From contig NZ_UIDD01000012.1 in assembly GCF_900497695.1 (NCBI RefSeq), positions 126,501 to 190,500 of the forward strand: a DNA stretch of 64,000 nucleotides, written 5' to 3'. Positions 7,484 through 19,800 of this stretch are shown one piece after another. A model generated the notes under the pieces. The model ran no database searches, had not been told where the DNA came from, and saw only the letters and a list, made by a program, of their open reading frames with translations. The stretch is from Pseudomonas wadenswilerensis. Its GTDB lineage: Bacteria; Pseudomonadota; Gammaproteobacteria; Pseudomonadales; Pseudomonadaceae. Position 1 is the first letter of the stretch; each line of letters starts with the position of its first letter. Both the position numbers and the translations under genes were made by a program.

Positions 7484-8383
7484 AGCAGCAGCTTCATCCA
7501 GCGGCATCACCGTGACCTGCACCTCCGGGTCATGGCTGCCGCCTCCAAGGATCACCCCGCGCAACGGCGACACATCGGAAAAATCCCGGCCCCAGGCCAG
7601 GGTGATGTGCTCCAGCGCCGGCCGCAGGTTGTTGGTGGGGTCGAAATCAATCCAGCCCTGCCCCGGGCAGAACACCGAAACCCACGCATGCGAGGCATCG
7701 GCGCCAATCAGCCGAGGCTGACCAGGTGGCGGTCGGGTCAACAGGTAGCCGCTGACATAACGCGCAGCCAGACCACGCGAACGCAGGCAGGCGAGCATCA
7801 GGTGGGCAAAATCCTGGCACACCCCGCGACGGCGCTCCAGCACCTCTACCAGTGGCGTGGCGACCTGGGTGGCGTCGGCGTCGAAGGTGAATTCGCTGAA
7901 GATCTTCTCCATCAACGCCTGCACGCCTTCCAGCAACGCCCGCCCGGGTTCGAAACAGGATTCGCTGAAAACAACGAAGCGCTGCTTGAGACGCACATAA
8001 GGCGACTCAAAACGGTAGCGACAGGCTTCGAAAAACTCCGCCACCAACGGCTGACTGGCATAGGTCAGGGCATCGCGCACCCGCTCCCAGGCGGGCGAGG
8101 CGGCAAAGTCCGGCGCGTCCCGCTCCAGCACTTCAACCTGCAAGCGCGCCACCACCCGCAATTGCTCATGCTGGCGCTCGAAGGCCAGGCGGGTCAGCGG
8201 GTTGCCGAATACATCCCACTCATCACGCCGCTGGGTTGGCTGCGGGCTGACCTGCAGGGCCTGGGCCGTGCAGCGTTGCCAGGCGCAAGGCCGTGGCCAC
8301 AGGTGCGCCAGCTGCTGGGCCAGGGACACCGGGCTGTCGTAGCGGTAATGGGTGTCGTGAATGATCTGGTAGTGCGCACTCAT
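7466..8383 (-). CDS. Transglutaminase-like cysteine protease-fold protein (COG1305 type)
   Basis: A 305-residue protein with an N-terminal beta-rich domain (YRYDSPVSLAQQLAHLWPR) and a transglutaminase-like core. The catalytic triad is visible: Cys189 in GVCQDFAH, His in ASHAWV, Asp in WIDFDPTNN. Such proteins hydrolyse or form amide bonds; no substrate is known. ATG at 8383 overlaps the TGA of the upstream ATP-grasp gene by 1 nt (TGATG), indicating translational coupling; GTG 8386 is an alternative. The last few codons are written in REP sequence. Confidence 0.9.
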   Translation of the reverse strand: MSAHYQIIHDTHYRYDSPVSLAQQLAHLWPRPCAWQRCTAQALQVSPQPTQRRDEWDVFGNPLTRLAFERQHEQLRVVARLQVEVLERDAPDFAASPAWERVRDALTYASQPLVAEFFEACRYRFESPYVRLKQRFVVFSESCFEPGRALLEGVQALMEKIFSEFTFDADATQVATPLVEVLERRRGVCQDFAHLMLACLRSRGLAARYVSGYLLTRPPPGQPRLIGADASHAWVSVFCPGQGWIDFDPTNNLRPALEHITLAWGRDFSDVSPLRGVILGGGSHDPEVQVTVMPLDEAAALQERA

Positions 8384-10869
8384 CACAGTGACACCGTCTG
8401 TTGGCTGACATCATCGACGTGAGCGAAATGGCGCAAGGCCAGGCGCTCGGAGATCTCGCCACTGGCGAGGGCGACCGCTTGCAGCAGATCGGCAAGGCCG
8501 GACAGCACTGCCTGCACGCTGGCGCTGCCGAACAAGGGATCTTCCAGGCTGCGCAGGTCGAAGTGACGCAACTGCTCGGCCAGCAGGGCCAGGGCCGGAT
8601 CGCAGGGGCTGTCGAACTCCTCGCTCAAGCGCTGATTGGCGCGCACCAGCAGCTTGAGCTGAAACAGCACGGCATGGGGGTTCTGTTCATCGAGCAGGAG
8701 CAAATCGAGCACCGGGATCAACTGCGCGACGGCCAGATAGCGCGAACGATAGGTGATGCTGCTGTTGCCCAGCTCCAGCAACCATTCGAGCCCGGCCTGG
8801 TCGTACACCGCCGGCCCGCGCAGAAACGCCGCCAGGCTGCTGCACAGCGACTGCAGGCGCTCGATGCGTCGACCGATCATCAAGAAACGCCAGCCCTCGT
8901 CGCGGGTCATGTCGTCGAGGGCAAAACCCGACAGTGCCGCCAGCGACATCACCAGGCGGTTGAGAAAATCCACCCGCTCACCGAAATCCGCCTCGGCATC
9001 CTCCAGGCATTGCGCCTCACGCTGCAGCTCGACCAGCGCCTGCCAGTTCTCCCGCGAGAGCTTGCCGCGCACCTGGGAGGCCGCCCATTGCAGGCGCTGC
9101 AAGTTGGCGCGCAGGCTGAAGGCCCAGTCGGCATCATCCAGCGCCGCACGCAGGCGCTCGGGCAATTCGCCCTCCTCCGGCAACAACGACAACTCATCGG
9201 CCAGTTCCACCGCGGCCTGCAAGGCCAGCGGGTCGTCGCCGTCCAGGTAACGGGTGAGAATGATCCGCAGCAAACGCGCACTGGCATCGCAGCGCTCGCA
9301 GTAACGCCCGAACCAGTACAGGTTCTCCACTACCCGTGACGGCAGATAAGGGTCCTGGCGGATCAGCTCGGCCACGCCGATGCTGCGCTGGGTCCGCCAT
9401 TGCTCGCCCGCTGGCACAGCGTCGCCAAGCACCCAGGTGTCCTTGCTGGCACCACCGCGCTGCATCGACACCACTTCGGCATCGGCCTGGGCGGCAACCC
9501 GGGTCAGGCCACCGGGCAGTACCCGATAACCCTCGGCCGAGGCCACGGCGTACACGCGCATGCCGATGGCCCGCGGCTGCAACTGGCCCTTCTCGGCCTG
9601 CCATACCGGCGCCTGGGACAGTTGTGCCAGCTCCTGGGCCACGTAGGCGTACGGCCGGGCCTGGATGCGAGCGGCCAGGGCCTGGCGCTGGGCCGGGTCG
9701 AGATCACGACCGAATACCGGGCTGAAGCTCTGCGAGGGGAACGCCGGCTTGACCAACAGCTTGGGCAACTGCTCCAGCGCCCGCGCCATCACCGGTGGCT
9801 CACCGCACCACCAGGTGGCGATGGACGGCAGGCTCAGGTCTTCAGCGAACAGGCGCTGGTTGATCGCCGGTAAAAAGCCGAGCAGCCCTGGCGACTCGAG
9901 CACGCCGCTGCCCAGCGCATTGGCCACCAGTACCCGGCCCTGGCGCACGGCATCAAGCAAACCGGGCACGCCCAGGGCCGAATCGGTGCGCAGCTCCAGT
10001 GGGTCGCAGAAATCATCGTCCAGACGCCGCATGATCGCGTGCACCCGGCGCAGGCCGCTCAAGGTCTTGAGGTACACCGTGGCATCGCGCACGGTCAGGT
10101 CGCTGCCCTCGACCAGTGGATAACCCAGTTGCCGGGCCAGGTACAGGTGCTCGAAATAGCTCTCGTTGAAGCGCCCCGGGGTCAGCAACACCACCAGCGG
10201 CGCGTCCTTGGCACTGGGCGCCAGCCGCGCCAGGGTCTGTTGCAGGGTACGGAAAAAACCAGCCAGGTGCTGCACCTGCAGGTCGCGGTACAGCTCGGGC
10301 AGGGCTCGCGAGACGATGGTGCGGTTCTCCAGCGCGAAACCTGCGCCCGACGGCGCCTGGGTACGGTCGGCAGTGACCCACCAGCGACCGTCCGGGGCGC
10401 GGGCAAGGTCCACCGCATAGACATGCAGATAGGTCCCTTCAGGTGGAGCGATACCCTGGCAGGGCCAGAGAAAATTGTTATGGCCATAGACCAGTTCGGC
10501 CGGCAGCAGGCCTTCACGGATCAACTGTTGCGGCCCGTAGATATCGGCCAGCACCGCATTGAGCAATCGTGCGCGCTGTTCAACACCCGCCGCCAGCTGC
10601 TGCCATTCGGCGGCGGGCAGCAGGTGCGGCAACAGGTCCAGCTCCCACGGCCGGTCGGCACCCTTGGGGTCGGCATAGACATTGTAGGTGACGCCGTTCT
10701 CGCGTAACTGGCGGGTCAACGAGGCCTGGCGCTGGGCCAGTTGCGCCGGCCCGCTGCGCTGCAGGTAGGCACACAAGGGCTGCCAATGCTCACGCACCGC
10801 GCCTTGGCTTTCGAGCATCTCGTGATAGGTCCCCGCACTCAGCGGGTAAGCATCAAACAGGTCAGGCAT
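8383..10869 (-). CDS. Circularly permuted ATP-grasp / alpha-E fusion protein
   Basis: An 828-residue two-domain protein. About residues 1-490 resemble the circularly permuted ATP-grasp family (COG2308/DUF404-DUF407), with GRFNESYFEHLYLARQLGY and the VLVANALGSGVLESPGL segment. Residues from about 513 (RVVENLYWFGRYCERCDA) form the all-helical alpha-E domain (COG2307/DUF403). In many genomes these are two genes. Comparative genomics by Iyer and Aravind places them in predicted amidoligase systems with transglutaminase-like partners, as here. ATG 10869 (MPDLFDAY) is chosen over the in-frame TTG at 10890. The gap to the upstream gene is 39 nt. Confidence 0.9.
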   Translation of the reverse strand: MPDLFDAYPLSAGTYHEMLESQGAVREHWQPLCAYLQRSGPAQLAQRQASLTRQLRENGVTYNVYADPKGADRPWELDLLPHLLPAAEWQQLAAGVEQRARLLNAVLADIYGPQQLIREGLLPAELVYGHNNFLWPCQGIAPPEGTYLHVYAVDLARAPDGRWWVTADRTQAPSGAGFALENRTIVSRALPELYRDLQVQHLAGFFRTLQQTLARLAPSAKDAPLVVLLTPGRFNESYFEHLYLARQLGYPLVEGSDLTVRDATVYLKTLSGLRRVHAIMRRLDDDFCDPLELRTDSALGVPGLLDAVRQGRVLVANALGSGVLESPGLLGFLPAINQRLFAEDLSLPSIATWWCGEPPVMARALEQLPKLLVKPAFPSQSFSPVFGRDLDPAQRQALAARIQARPYAYVAQELAQLSQAPVWQAEKGQLQPRAIGMRVYAVASAEGYRVLPGGLTRVAAQADAEVVSMQRGGASKDTWVLGDAVPAGEQWRTQRSIGVAELIRQDPYLPSRVVENLYWFGRYCERCDASARLLRIILTRYLDGDDPLALQAAVELADELSLLPEEGELPERLRAALDDADWAFSLRANLQRLQWAASQVRGKLSRENWQALVELQREAQCLEDAEADFGERVDFLNRLVMSLAALSGFALDDMTRDEGWRFLMIGRRIERLQSLCSSLAAFLRGPAVYDQAGLEWLLELGNSSITYRSRYLAVAQLIPVLDLLLLDEQNPHAVLFQLKLLVRANQRLSEEFDSPCDPALALLAEQLRHFDLRSLEDPLFGSASVQAVLSGLADLLQAVALASGEISERLALRHFAHVDDVSQQTVSL

Positions 10870-10908
10870 GGCAATGCTCGAAGGCCACAAGTCAGTTCAG
10901 AGTAACGC

Positions 10909-13900
10909 TCAGCTGCGGCGCAAATCCAGGGTAAAGGGTAGTTCCGGGTTTACCTGCAGCACAGGTACGTCCACTACGCCCGGGCTATGCCCAAGGCGGA
11001 AAAAGCGCGCCTGACGCCGGCTCTGGGCTTCGTTGGCATTGACCGGCAGGGTCTGGTAATTGCGCCCGCCCGGATGGGCGACATGGTATTGGCAGCCGCC
11101 CAGCGACCGGCCCATCCAGGTGTCGAGCAGGTCGAACACCAGCGGCGCATGCACCGCGATGGTCGGCTGCAAACAATTGGCCGGCTGCCAGGCGCGATAA
11201 CGCACGGCGGCGACAAACTCACCGACCCGCCCGGTTGGCTGCAAGGGTAGCGCCCGGCCATTACAAGTCAGCTGATAACGCTCCGGCGGCATGCCGCTGA
11301 CCTTGACCTGCAGGCGTTCCAGCGACGAATCGACATAACGTACGGTGGCACCGCCACTGCCCTCCTCGCCCAATACATGCCAGGGCTCCAGGGCCTGGCG
11401 CAGCTCCAGCTCGATACCGTTGACGGCATAGTCGCCGACCTTGGGAAAGCGAAACTCCAGGTGCGCTGCGAACCACTCGGCACGCAGCGGGTAGCCTGCG
11501 GCATTGAGCTCGACCAGTACATCAGCGAAGTCCTGCTCGATAAAGTACGGCAGCATGAAGCGGTCGTGCAGCTCGGTCCCCCAGCGGGCCAGGCGCTTGG
11601 GCGCATAGGGTTCACGCCAGAAACGCGCGACCAAGGCGCGCAGCAAAAGCTGCTGGACCAGGCTCATGCGCGCATGAGGCGGCATCTCGAAGGCGCGCAG
11701 TTCCAGCAACCCCAGGCGCCCGGCCGGACCATCCGGGGAGTACAGCTTGTCGATGCAGAACTCGGCGCGGTGGGTATTGCCGGTGACGTCGATCAGCAGG
11801 TTACGCAGTAGCCGGTCGACCAGCCAGGGCGGACACTCCTCGTCAGGCGCGGGCATCTGCGCGAAGGCAATTTCCAGTTCATAGAGGGCGTCGTTACGCG
11901 CTTCATCCACCCGCGGCGCCTGGGAAGTCGGACCGATGAACAGGCCGGAAAACAGGTAGGACAGCGATGGATGGTTGTGCCAATAGCTGATCAGGCTGCG
12001 TAGCAGATCGGGCCGGCGCAGGAACGGCGAGTCGGCCGGAGTCGCGCCGCCGAGCACAAAATGGTTGCCGCCGCCGGTACCGGTGTGGCGACCGTCGATC
12101 ATGAATTTTTCGCTGCTCAGGCGGCTCAGGCGCGCCTGTTCGTAGAGGAACTCGGTACGCTCCACCAACTCGTCCCAACTGGCCGAAGGCTGCACGTTGA
12201 CCTCAATGACACCGGGATCTGGCGTGATCTTGAAGTTGGCCAGGCGCGGGTCGGCCGGCGGTTCGTAGCCTTCGAGGATGACCGGGCAATGCAGCTCGGC
12301 GGCGGTGGCTTCGATCGCCGTGACCAGCTCCAGGTAATCCTCCAGCCGTGATAACGGCGGCATGAACAGGTACAGGCGCCCTTCACGCGGTTCGGCGCAC
12401 AGGGCCGTTCGGGTCAGCCAGTCGGCCGAGGCATCGATCTCGGGGGCTGTGCGTTCCTTTTCGTCCACTGCATGCCCAGCGCTCGCCCGGGCCAACGCAT
12501 CGCCGGCGGGCAAATCGCCCAGCACCTGGTTCGGGTCGGTCGGATGCACATAGGGGTATTCAGCGGCCTTGACCCAGGGCTGCGCGGCCAGCGGCAGGCG
12601 GTAACCCAGTGGTGAATCGCCAGGCACCAACCGGCAATGCTCATCGCGCAAGTACCAGCGCCCGCTTTGCCAGCGCTCTTCGTCGGCACTGCGAGCCAAC
12701 GGCAGAACCTGGCCGATGACCTTGTCCAGGCCCTGGCTGAACACTTTGCGCAATCGAGCGCGCTCCATCTCGTCGTCCAGCCGTGCATCGTCGACGCGCA
12801 CATTGGACGGCAGGCCGCCCTCGCGCCACAGGTAATAGAGCTGGTCCTCGTAGGCGGCGAAGACATAGCGCGGCGGCAACTTCAAACGCTCGGCAACGCT
12901 GGCCAGGAAGCGCCCGGCCAAGTCGCTGTCGGCGCCAAGGTCTTCCTGTTCGTCGGCAATCAACGCCGGGTTGCTCCACAGCGGCACACCGTCACGCCGC
13001 CAGAAGCAGTTGAGCGACCAGCGCGGCAACTGCTCACCCGGGTACCACTTGCCCTGACCGAAATGCACCAGGGCGCTGGGCGCGTAATGCTTGTACAGAC
13101 GCTGGAACAGCTCGCCAGCGAGGCGCCGCTTGTTCGCGCCCAACGCTGCCGTGTTCCACTCGGCGCCGTCAGGGTCGTCGATGGCAACGAAGGTCGGCTC
13201 GCCGCCCATGGTCAGGCGCACATCCGCCGCTTTCAGATCGCTATCCACCTGGCGCCCGAGGGCGACGATGGCCTGCCATTGCTCATCGCTGTAGGGCAGC
13301 GTCACCCGTGGTGATTCCCACAGGCGCTCGACGCTCATTTCATGTTCAAAGGTGCATTCGCAGGGCTCGACCAAGCCGCTGATCGGCGCCGCTGAAGTCG
13401 GATCGGGGCTACAGGCCAATGGGATATGACCTTCGCCGGCAAACAGCCCTGAGGTGGCATCCAGGCCGATCCAGCCGGCGCCGGGCAGGTACACCTCGCA
13501 CCAGGCATGCAGGTCGGTGAAATCTTCTTCGGTACCCGCCGGCCCGTCCAGCGACTTGATGTCGGCGGTCAGTTGAATCAGATAGCCGGAGACAAACCGC
13601 GCCGCCAGGCCCAGGTGACGCAGCAACTGCACCAGCAGCCAGGCCGAATCACGGCAAGAGCCGGAGCCCAGTTCCAGGGTTTGCTCCGGGGTTTGCACAC
13701 CAGGTTCGAGGCGGATCAGGTAACTGATGTCTTCGCTCAGGCGCTGGTTCAGGGCAACCAGGAAATCGACGCTGGCTTGCGGCGTACGCTCGATGCTGTC
13801 CAGGTAGGTGGCGAACTTCGGCGTCAGCGGCAGTTGCTCCAGGTAGGGCAGCAGTTCGTGGCGTTCGTCACGGCCATAACTGAAGGGCATCTGCTCGGCG

Positions 13901-14193
13901 TAGGGTTCGAGGAAGAAGTCGAACGGGTTGAACACCGCCATCTCGGCGACCAGGTCGACTTCCACCCGCAGGCTGTCGGTTTTCTCCGGGAACACCAGGC
14001 GCGCCAGGTAATTGCCCTGTGGGTCCTGCTGCCAATTAATGAAATGCCCACCCGGCTGCACCTTCAGCGCGTAGGAGAGGATCCGTGTACGGCTGTGGGC
14101 GGCCGGGCGCAGGCGAACGATTTGCGGGCCCAGTTCAACTGCACGGTCGTAGCGGTACTCGGTGACATGGTGCAAGGCGACATGAATCGACAC
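10909..14193 (-). CDS. Large transglutaminase/DUF2126 protein (COG1305 + COG4196)
   Basis: A 1094-residue protein and first gene of the three-gene operon. The N-terminal 300 residues hold a transglutaminase-like domain (HHVTEYRYDRAVELGPQ, then GSCRDSAWLL, LHAWCEVYL and GWIGLDATSG supplying Cys, His and Asp). The remaining 800 residues are DUF2126, with LRLTMGGEPTFVAIDD and HTGTGGGNHFVLGGATP motifs. The frame is open upstream to 14247, but AGGAGG lies 6 nt before GTG 14193 (VSIHVALHHV), which is taken as start. Its substrate is unknown; the gene set suggests ATP-driven peptide-bond formation balanced by hydrolysis. Confidence 0.9.
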   Translation of the reverse strand: MSIHVALHHVTEYRYDRAVELGPQIVRLRPAAHSRTRILSYALKVQPGGHFINWQQDPQGNYLARLVFPEKTDSLRVEVDLVAEMAVFNPFDFFLEPYAEQMPFSYGRDERHELLPYLEQLPLTPKFATYLDSIERTPQASVDFLVALNQRLSEDISYLIRLEPGVQTPEQTLELGSGSCRDSAWLLVQLLRHLGLAARFVSGYLIQLTADIKSLDGPAGTEEDFTDLHAWCEVYLPGAGWIGLDATSGLFAGEGHIPLACSPDPTSAAPISGLVEPCECTFEHEMSVERLWESPRVTLPYSDEQWQAIVALGRQVDSDLKAADVRLTMGGEPTFVAIDDPDGAEWNTAALGANKRRLAGELFQRLYKHYAPSALVHFGQGKWYPGEQLPRWSLNCFWRRDGVPLWSNPALIADEQEDLGADSDLAGRFLASVAERLKLPPRYVFAAYEDQLYYLWREGGLPSNVRVDDARLDDEMERARLRKVFSQGLDKVIGQVLPLARSADEERWQSGRWYLRDEHCRLVPGDSPLGYRLPLAAQPWVKAAEYPYVHPTDPNQVLGDLPAGDALARASAGHAVDEKERTAPEIDASADWLTRTALCAEPREGRLYLFMPPLSRLEDYLELVTAIEATAAELHCPVILEGYEPPADPRLANFKITPDPGVIEVNVQPSASWDELVERTEFLYEQARLSRLSSEKFMIDGRHTGTGGGNHFVLGGATPADSPFLRRPDLLRSLISYWHNHPSLSYLFSGLFIGPTSQAPRVDEARNDALYELEIAFAQMPAPDEECPPWLVDRLLRNLLIDVTGNTHRAEFCIDKLYSPDGPAGRLGLLELRAFEMPPHARMSLVQQLLLRALVARFWREPYAPKRLARWGTELHDRFMLPYFIEQDFADVLVELNAAGYPLRAEWFAAHLEFRFPKVGDYAVNGIELELRQALEPWHVLGEEGSGGATVRYVDSSLERLQVKVSGMPPERYQLTCNGRALPLQPTGRVGEFVAAVRYRAWQPANCLQPTIAVHAPLVFDLLDTWMGRSLGGCQYHVAHPGGRNYQTLPVNANEAQSRRQARFFRLGHSPGVVDVPVLQVNPELPFTLDLRRS

Positions 14194-14364
14194 GGCGGGC
14201 CTCCTGCGAGCCTGGGCGGTAGCGGAACCGCGCAAGACTTGTGCCATGGGCCCAGGCCTGCGATTCCCTGCATGCAGCCCCTACGGTCGCAGCAAAAGCG
14301 CACCGTAGCGAGGCCGCCGTGCAAGCCTTGCACAGATTTGAGGCTTTGCCAGCGACACAAACAA

Positions 14365-14390
14365 AAACGCCAGCCCGAAGGCTGGCGTTT
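14365..14390 (-). terminator. Rho-independent terminator of ygiQ
   Basis: AAACGCCAGCC pairs with GGCTGGCGTTT around a CGAA loop. It begins 3 nt beyond the ygiQ stop and continues into a T-rich tract on the minus strand. Confidence 0.9.
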
Positions 14391-14393
14391 CAG

Positions 14394-16697
<2,304 letters not shown>

Positions 16698-16739
16698 GTC
16701 AGTGACCGGTGGCTAATCGATGAAAAATCGCGGGCGCGG

Positions 16740-16745
16740 AATATA
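16740..16745 (-). promoter_or_regulatory. Extended -10 element of ygiQ
   Basis: The minus strand has TGCTATATT, an extended -10 (TGn-TATATT), 43 nt upstream of the ygiQ ATG. The -35 is weak, as expected for an extended -10 promoter. Confidence 0.5.
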
Positions 16746-16865
16746 GCACAAAAATTGACCAAATCCGACGGTGGTGGTCGGAATCCGCCCCCGACAATTA
16801 TTTACCGCCCATCGCCGCCAGCGCCGCGCTCTGATCTGCGTTTTCCACCAATGGAGACGCACACC

Positions 16866-19800
16866 ATGCCCCCCTCAATTGTCGACCAGGTCCCACTGGC
16901 AGCCAACGACCTGCAACGCTGGTCAGATCGCCTGACCCTGGAGCTGATCGAAGAGCATCTGAAGCAAAGTTTGCACACCCTGGATGAACATGAGCAGCGC
17001 CGCTACCTGCTACTGGCCCGTCTCGGCCCGCAACTGCGCCAGCGTCTGAGTGACGCCCTGCACCAGTTTCGCAGTGCTTTCGAGCACCAGGCTCTGAATG
17101 ACCTGCGCCAACAACTGGCCCTGGCGTCCGGCCAGGCGCTGGACCCTCTGAGCACCTACCTGCACACCTACTCGCTGGAGGTTCAGCACGAGTTCCCCCA
17201 CCAGGAAGTCGAACACCTGCAGACTCGCAGTCTCTGGCAGGCAGCCCAGGACAATTTTGGCTTTAACATTGCGCTGCAAAGCGGCTCAGGGCAGGACTTC
17301 CTCAAGGCCAGTAGCATCAACACCCGCGAGCCTGGCGGGCGTCATTCGCTGATCCCGGTGAGCACCTTCGTCGATGTCGTGCGCAATTTGAACCTGGGCA
17401 AGCGCTTGCAAGACGACTTGCAGCAAAAGCTGCCCGCCCTGAGCGCACCAGCGGTCAACGACTATCAGCGTGCCCTGTTGCAATTTGCCCTGCTGGAAGC
17501 CTATCGCAGCACCGAAGACCACGAGTTCAACCGTGAGCAACTGGCCAGCTTGCAAACAGCCTGCGAGCGACCGGGGGCCCTGCAGTGGAAATACTTCAGC
17601 CTGAAGTTGCCGGACGGGGTCATCGAACATCTGCTCGGGCTGGCCGGGTCTCAGCCGTTGTTCAGGCCACTGAAACAGGCACTGGACTCAGTGGCCAGCC
17701 AACGCATGAGCCAGACCCTGATGGGTAACTTGATTCCGCTGCCGTTTTTCGTGGTCAAGTTGGGCGATGGGATTTTCAGCTATTTTCCCGAACGCCCGGG
17801 CGGCGCCTGGCGCTCTCACGCCTCGGCCGTCGACGCTGTGGACTCGTTACGCCAGCAGATCCACGAGGGCCAAAACACCAGCGCATTGCATTGGCTCTAT
17901 CAATGGCTGCCGCTTGCGCTACAACAAAAGCTCTCGGCACTGCTCAAGCCTGACAACGTTGACCGCAACCAGCTCAATACGTTGGCCAAATTACTGTACG
18001 ACACCTTTGCCAACCAGCCCTCCACCGCCCTGCTCGATGTCGTCGAGAACCCGAACAGCCCGTGGAAATCGCAATCACTGCTCCAGGTTATCGCCCAGGA
18101 ACAGCAGCACGGGATTGCCGCCGACCTGGCGCTGATGGCGATCAGCAACAACAGCGTGGATTTCGACACCTTCCAGAGAGGCGCACTGTTCGTGGTCAGC
18201 GAGGTGCTGGAGTTGCTGACACTCTCGGTTCCCGGCGGCGTTACCGGCCTCAACCGCGCCATGCTCACCGCCACCTTCGCCAGCCTTGGTTTTCAGTCGA
18301 TTTCAGCAGCCAACGCACTGCTGTCCGGTCGCATCAACGAAGCAGTCCAGGCCGCGGCCGATATCGCCGACCTGATCATCAGCGCCAGGCTTCAGGGCCT
18401 CGGCGCACGGCTCTCGGCTCGCCGCTCAAGGCACCTGGTGGCAGCCCTTGGCCGTGCACCGGCAATTGAGGCACGAATAGCGCAGCAGCTGGATTCGCGA
18501 AACTGGAGCGACGCCAGGTTGCTGGAACACCTGCAGCCTCAGCTCCCTACCAAGTCCGCTACCTCCGTAGTGCGGCTGAGCGGTGTAACGCGCGAACAGC
18601 TGGAGGCGGCATGGAGCGCGGGGGCGGAGCTGCCTTGGCAACTGCGCTGCGTGATTGAAGGGCAACCATCGGCCAACGCAGAGGGCAACCCGGCCATTGC
18701 CGCCCTGACCCTGCGCTTCCCCGGTTTGTCTGTTGCGGCCGCGCGCGAAGCGCTGCGCCGCCACCCCGAGCTGATGCGGCTAGCAACGGACAGTCTCATC
18801 GAACCCGGCCCCATTTCGACCTTGCTCGGGCTTGCGCAGGAAAGCCGCAGCCTGTTGGCACTGTGCAAACTGGACGATGAACGGGCTGGCCCCGACCGGG
18901 ATCTCGAAGCCCTGTGCTGCCAGTTGTTCGCCACCCGCCCTGAGTGGCCAGCTACATTAGGCATCCGCATCGAAGAGAACCTTCAAGCCCCGCCAGGCAC
19001 AGGCTTCACCCCCGCAGTGCCCGTTCAACACTTCGGTTCACCCGACACCACGGGCTACCTGAGCCTGACCCGCACCGGTAGCCGCTATCACTTCCAGGAC
19101 ATGCCAGGTGTTGGGTTACTGCAGGCCTTGCACGAGCACCCGCACAACCCGTTAGCCAAAGACAATAGCGTTGCCATGTTGCGCGAACATCTGCTCGACA
19201 TCGCGCTGCGTAACCGTGACCTGCTGCCGGCACTGCTGGCCGAGCCCCCGCTGCAGGCGGTCTCAGCCGGACGTTTGAGGGTTAGCGCCCATCCATTGGC
19301 CGGTACTGCCAGCCCGCCTGGGAGCGGCATTCATCGTTACCAGGGAACGACCTACGCCATGATCGAGGGAGCCGCATACCCGATAGTGCCTGAGGCCTCG
19401 GCATCAACTCCAGAATGGCGGGTATGGCGACTGGCAGATGGTCCACGCGCCGATAGCCCTGCGATTGTGCTGTATCGCCAGCACTGGTACTACGCCCAGG
19501 TTCCTGGCGCCGCCGGCATGCCCCGCCGAGGCGGGCGTCTGGCGCAAATGCAGGAGCAGAACCGTGCAGCCGCCACAGCCGAGCGTGATGCCCAATTTCA
19601 GCAGCAATACAACACTCGCCAGCAACTCCTTGAAGTCAACCAGGCACTGCTGACGACCGCCGGCCAGATGACGCAAGCGACTGCCCGGGTCAACGCCACG
19701 ATTAGTGGCTCAGACGCACAGCTACAAGCCATCTCTGCCCTGGTCCTGACCTACTGGAAAACCATCAAATACATTTCGACGAAGATCGACCTGCTTGAAA

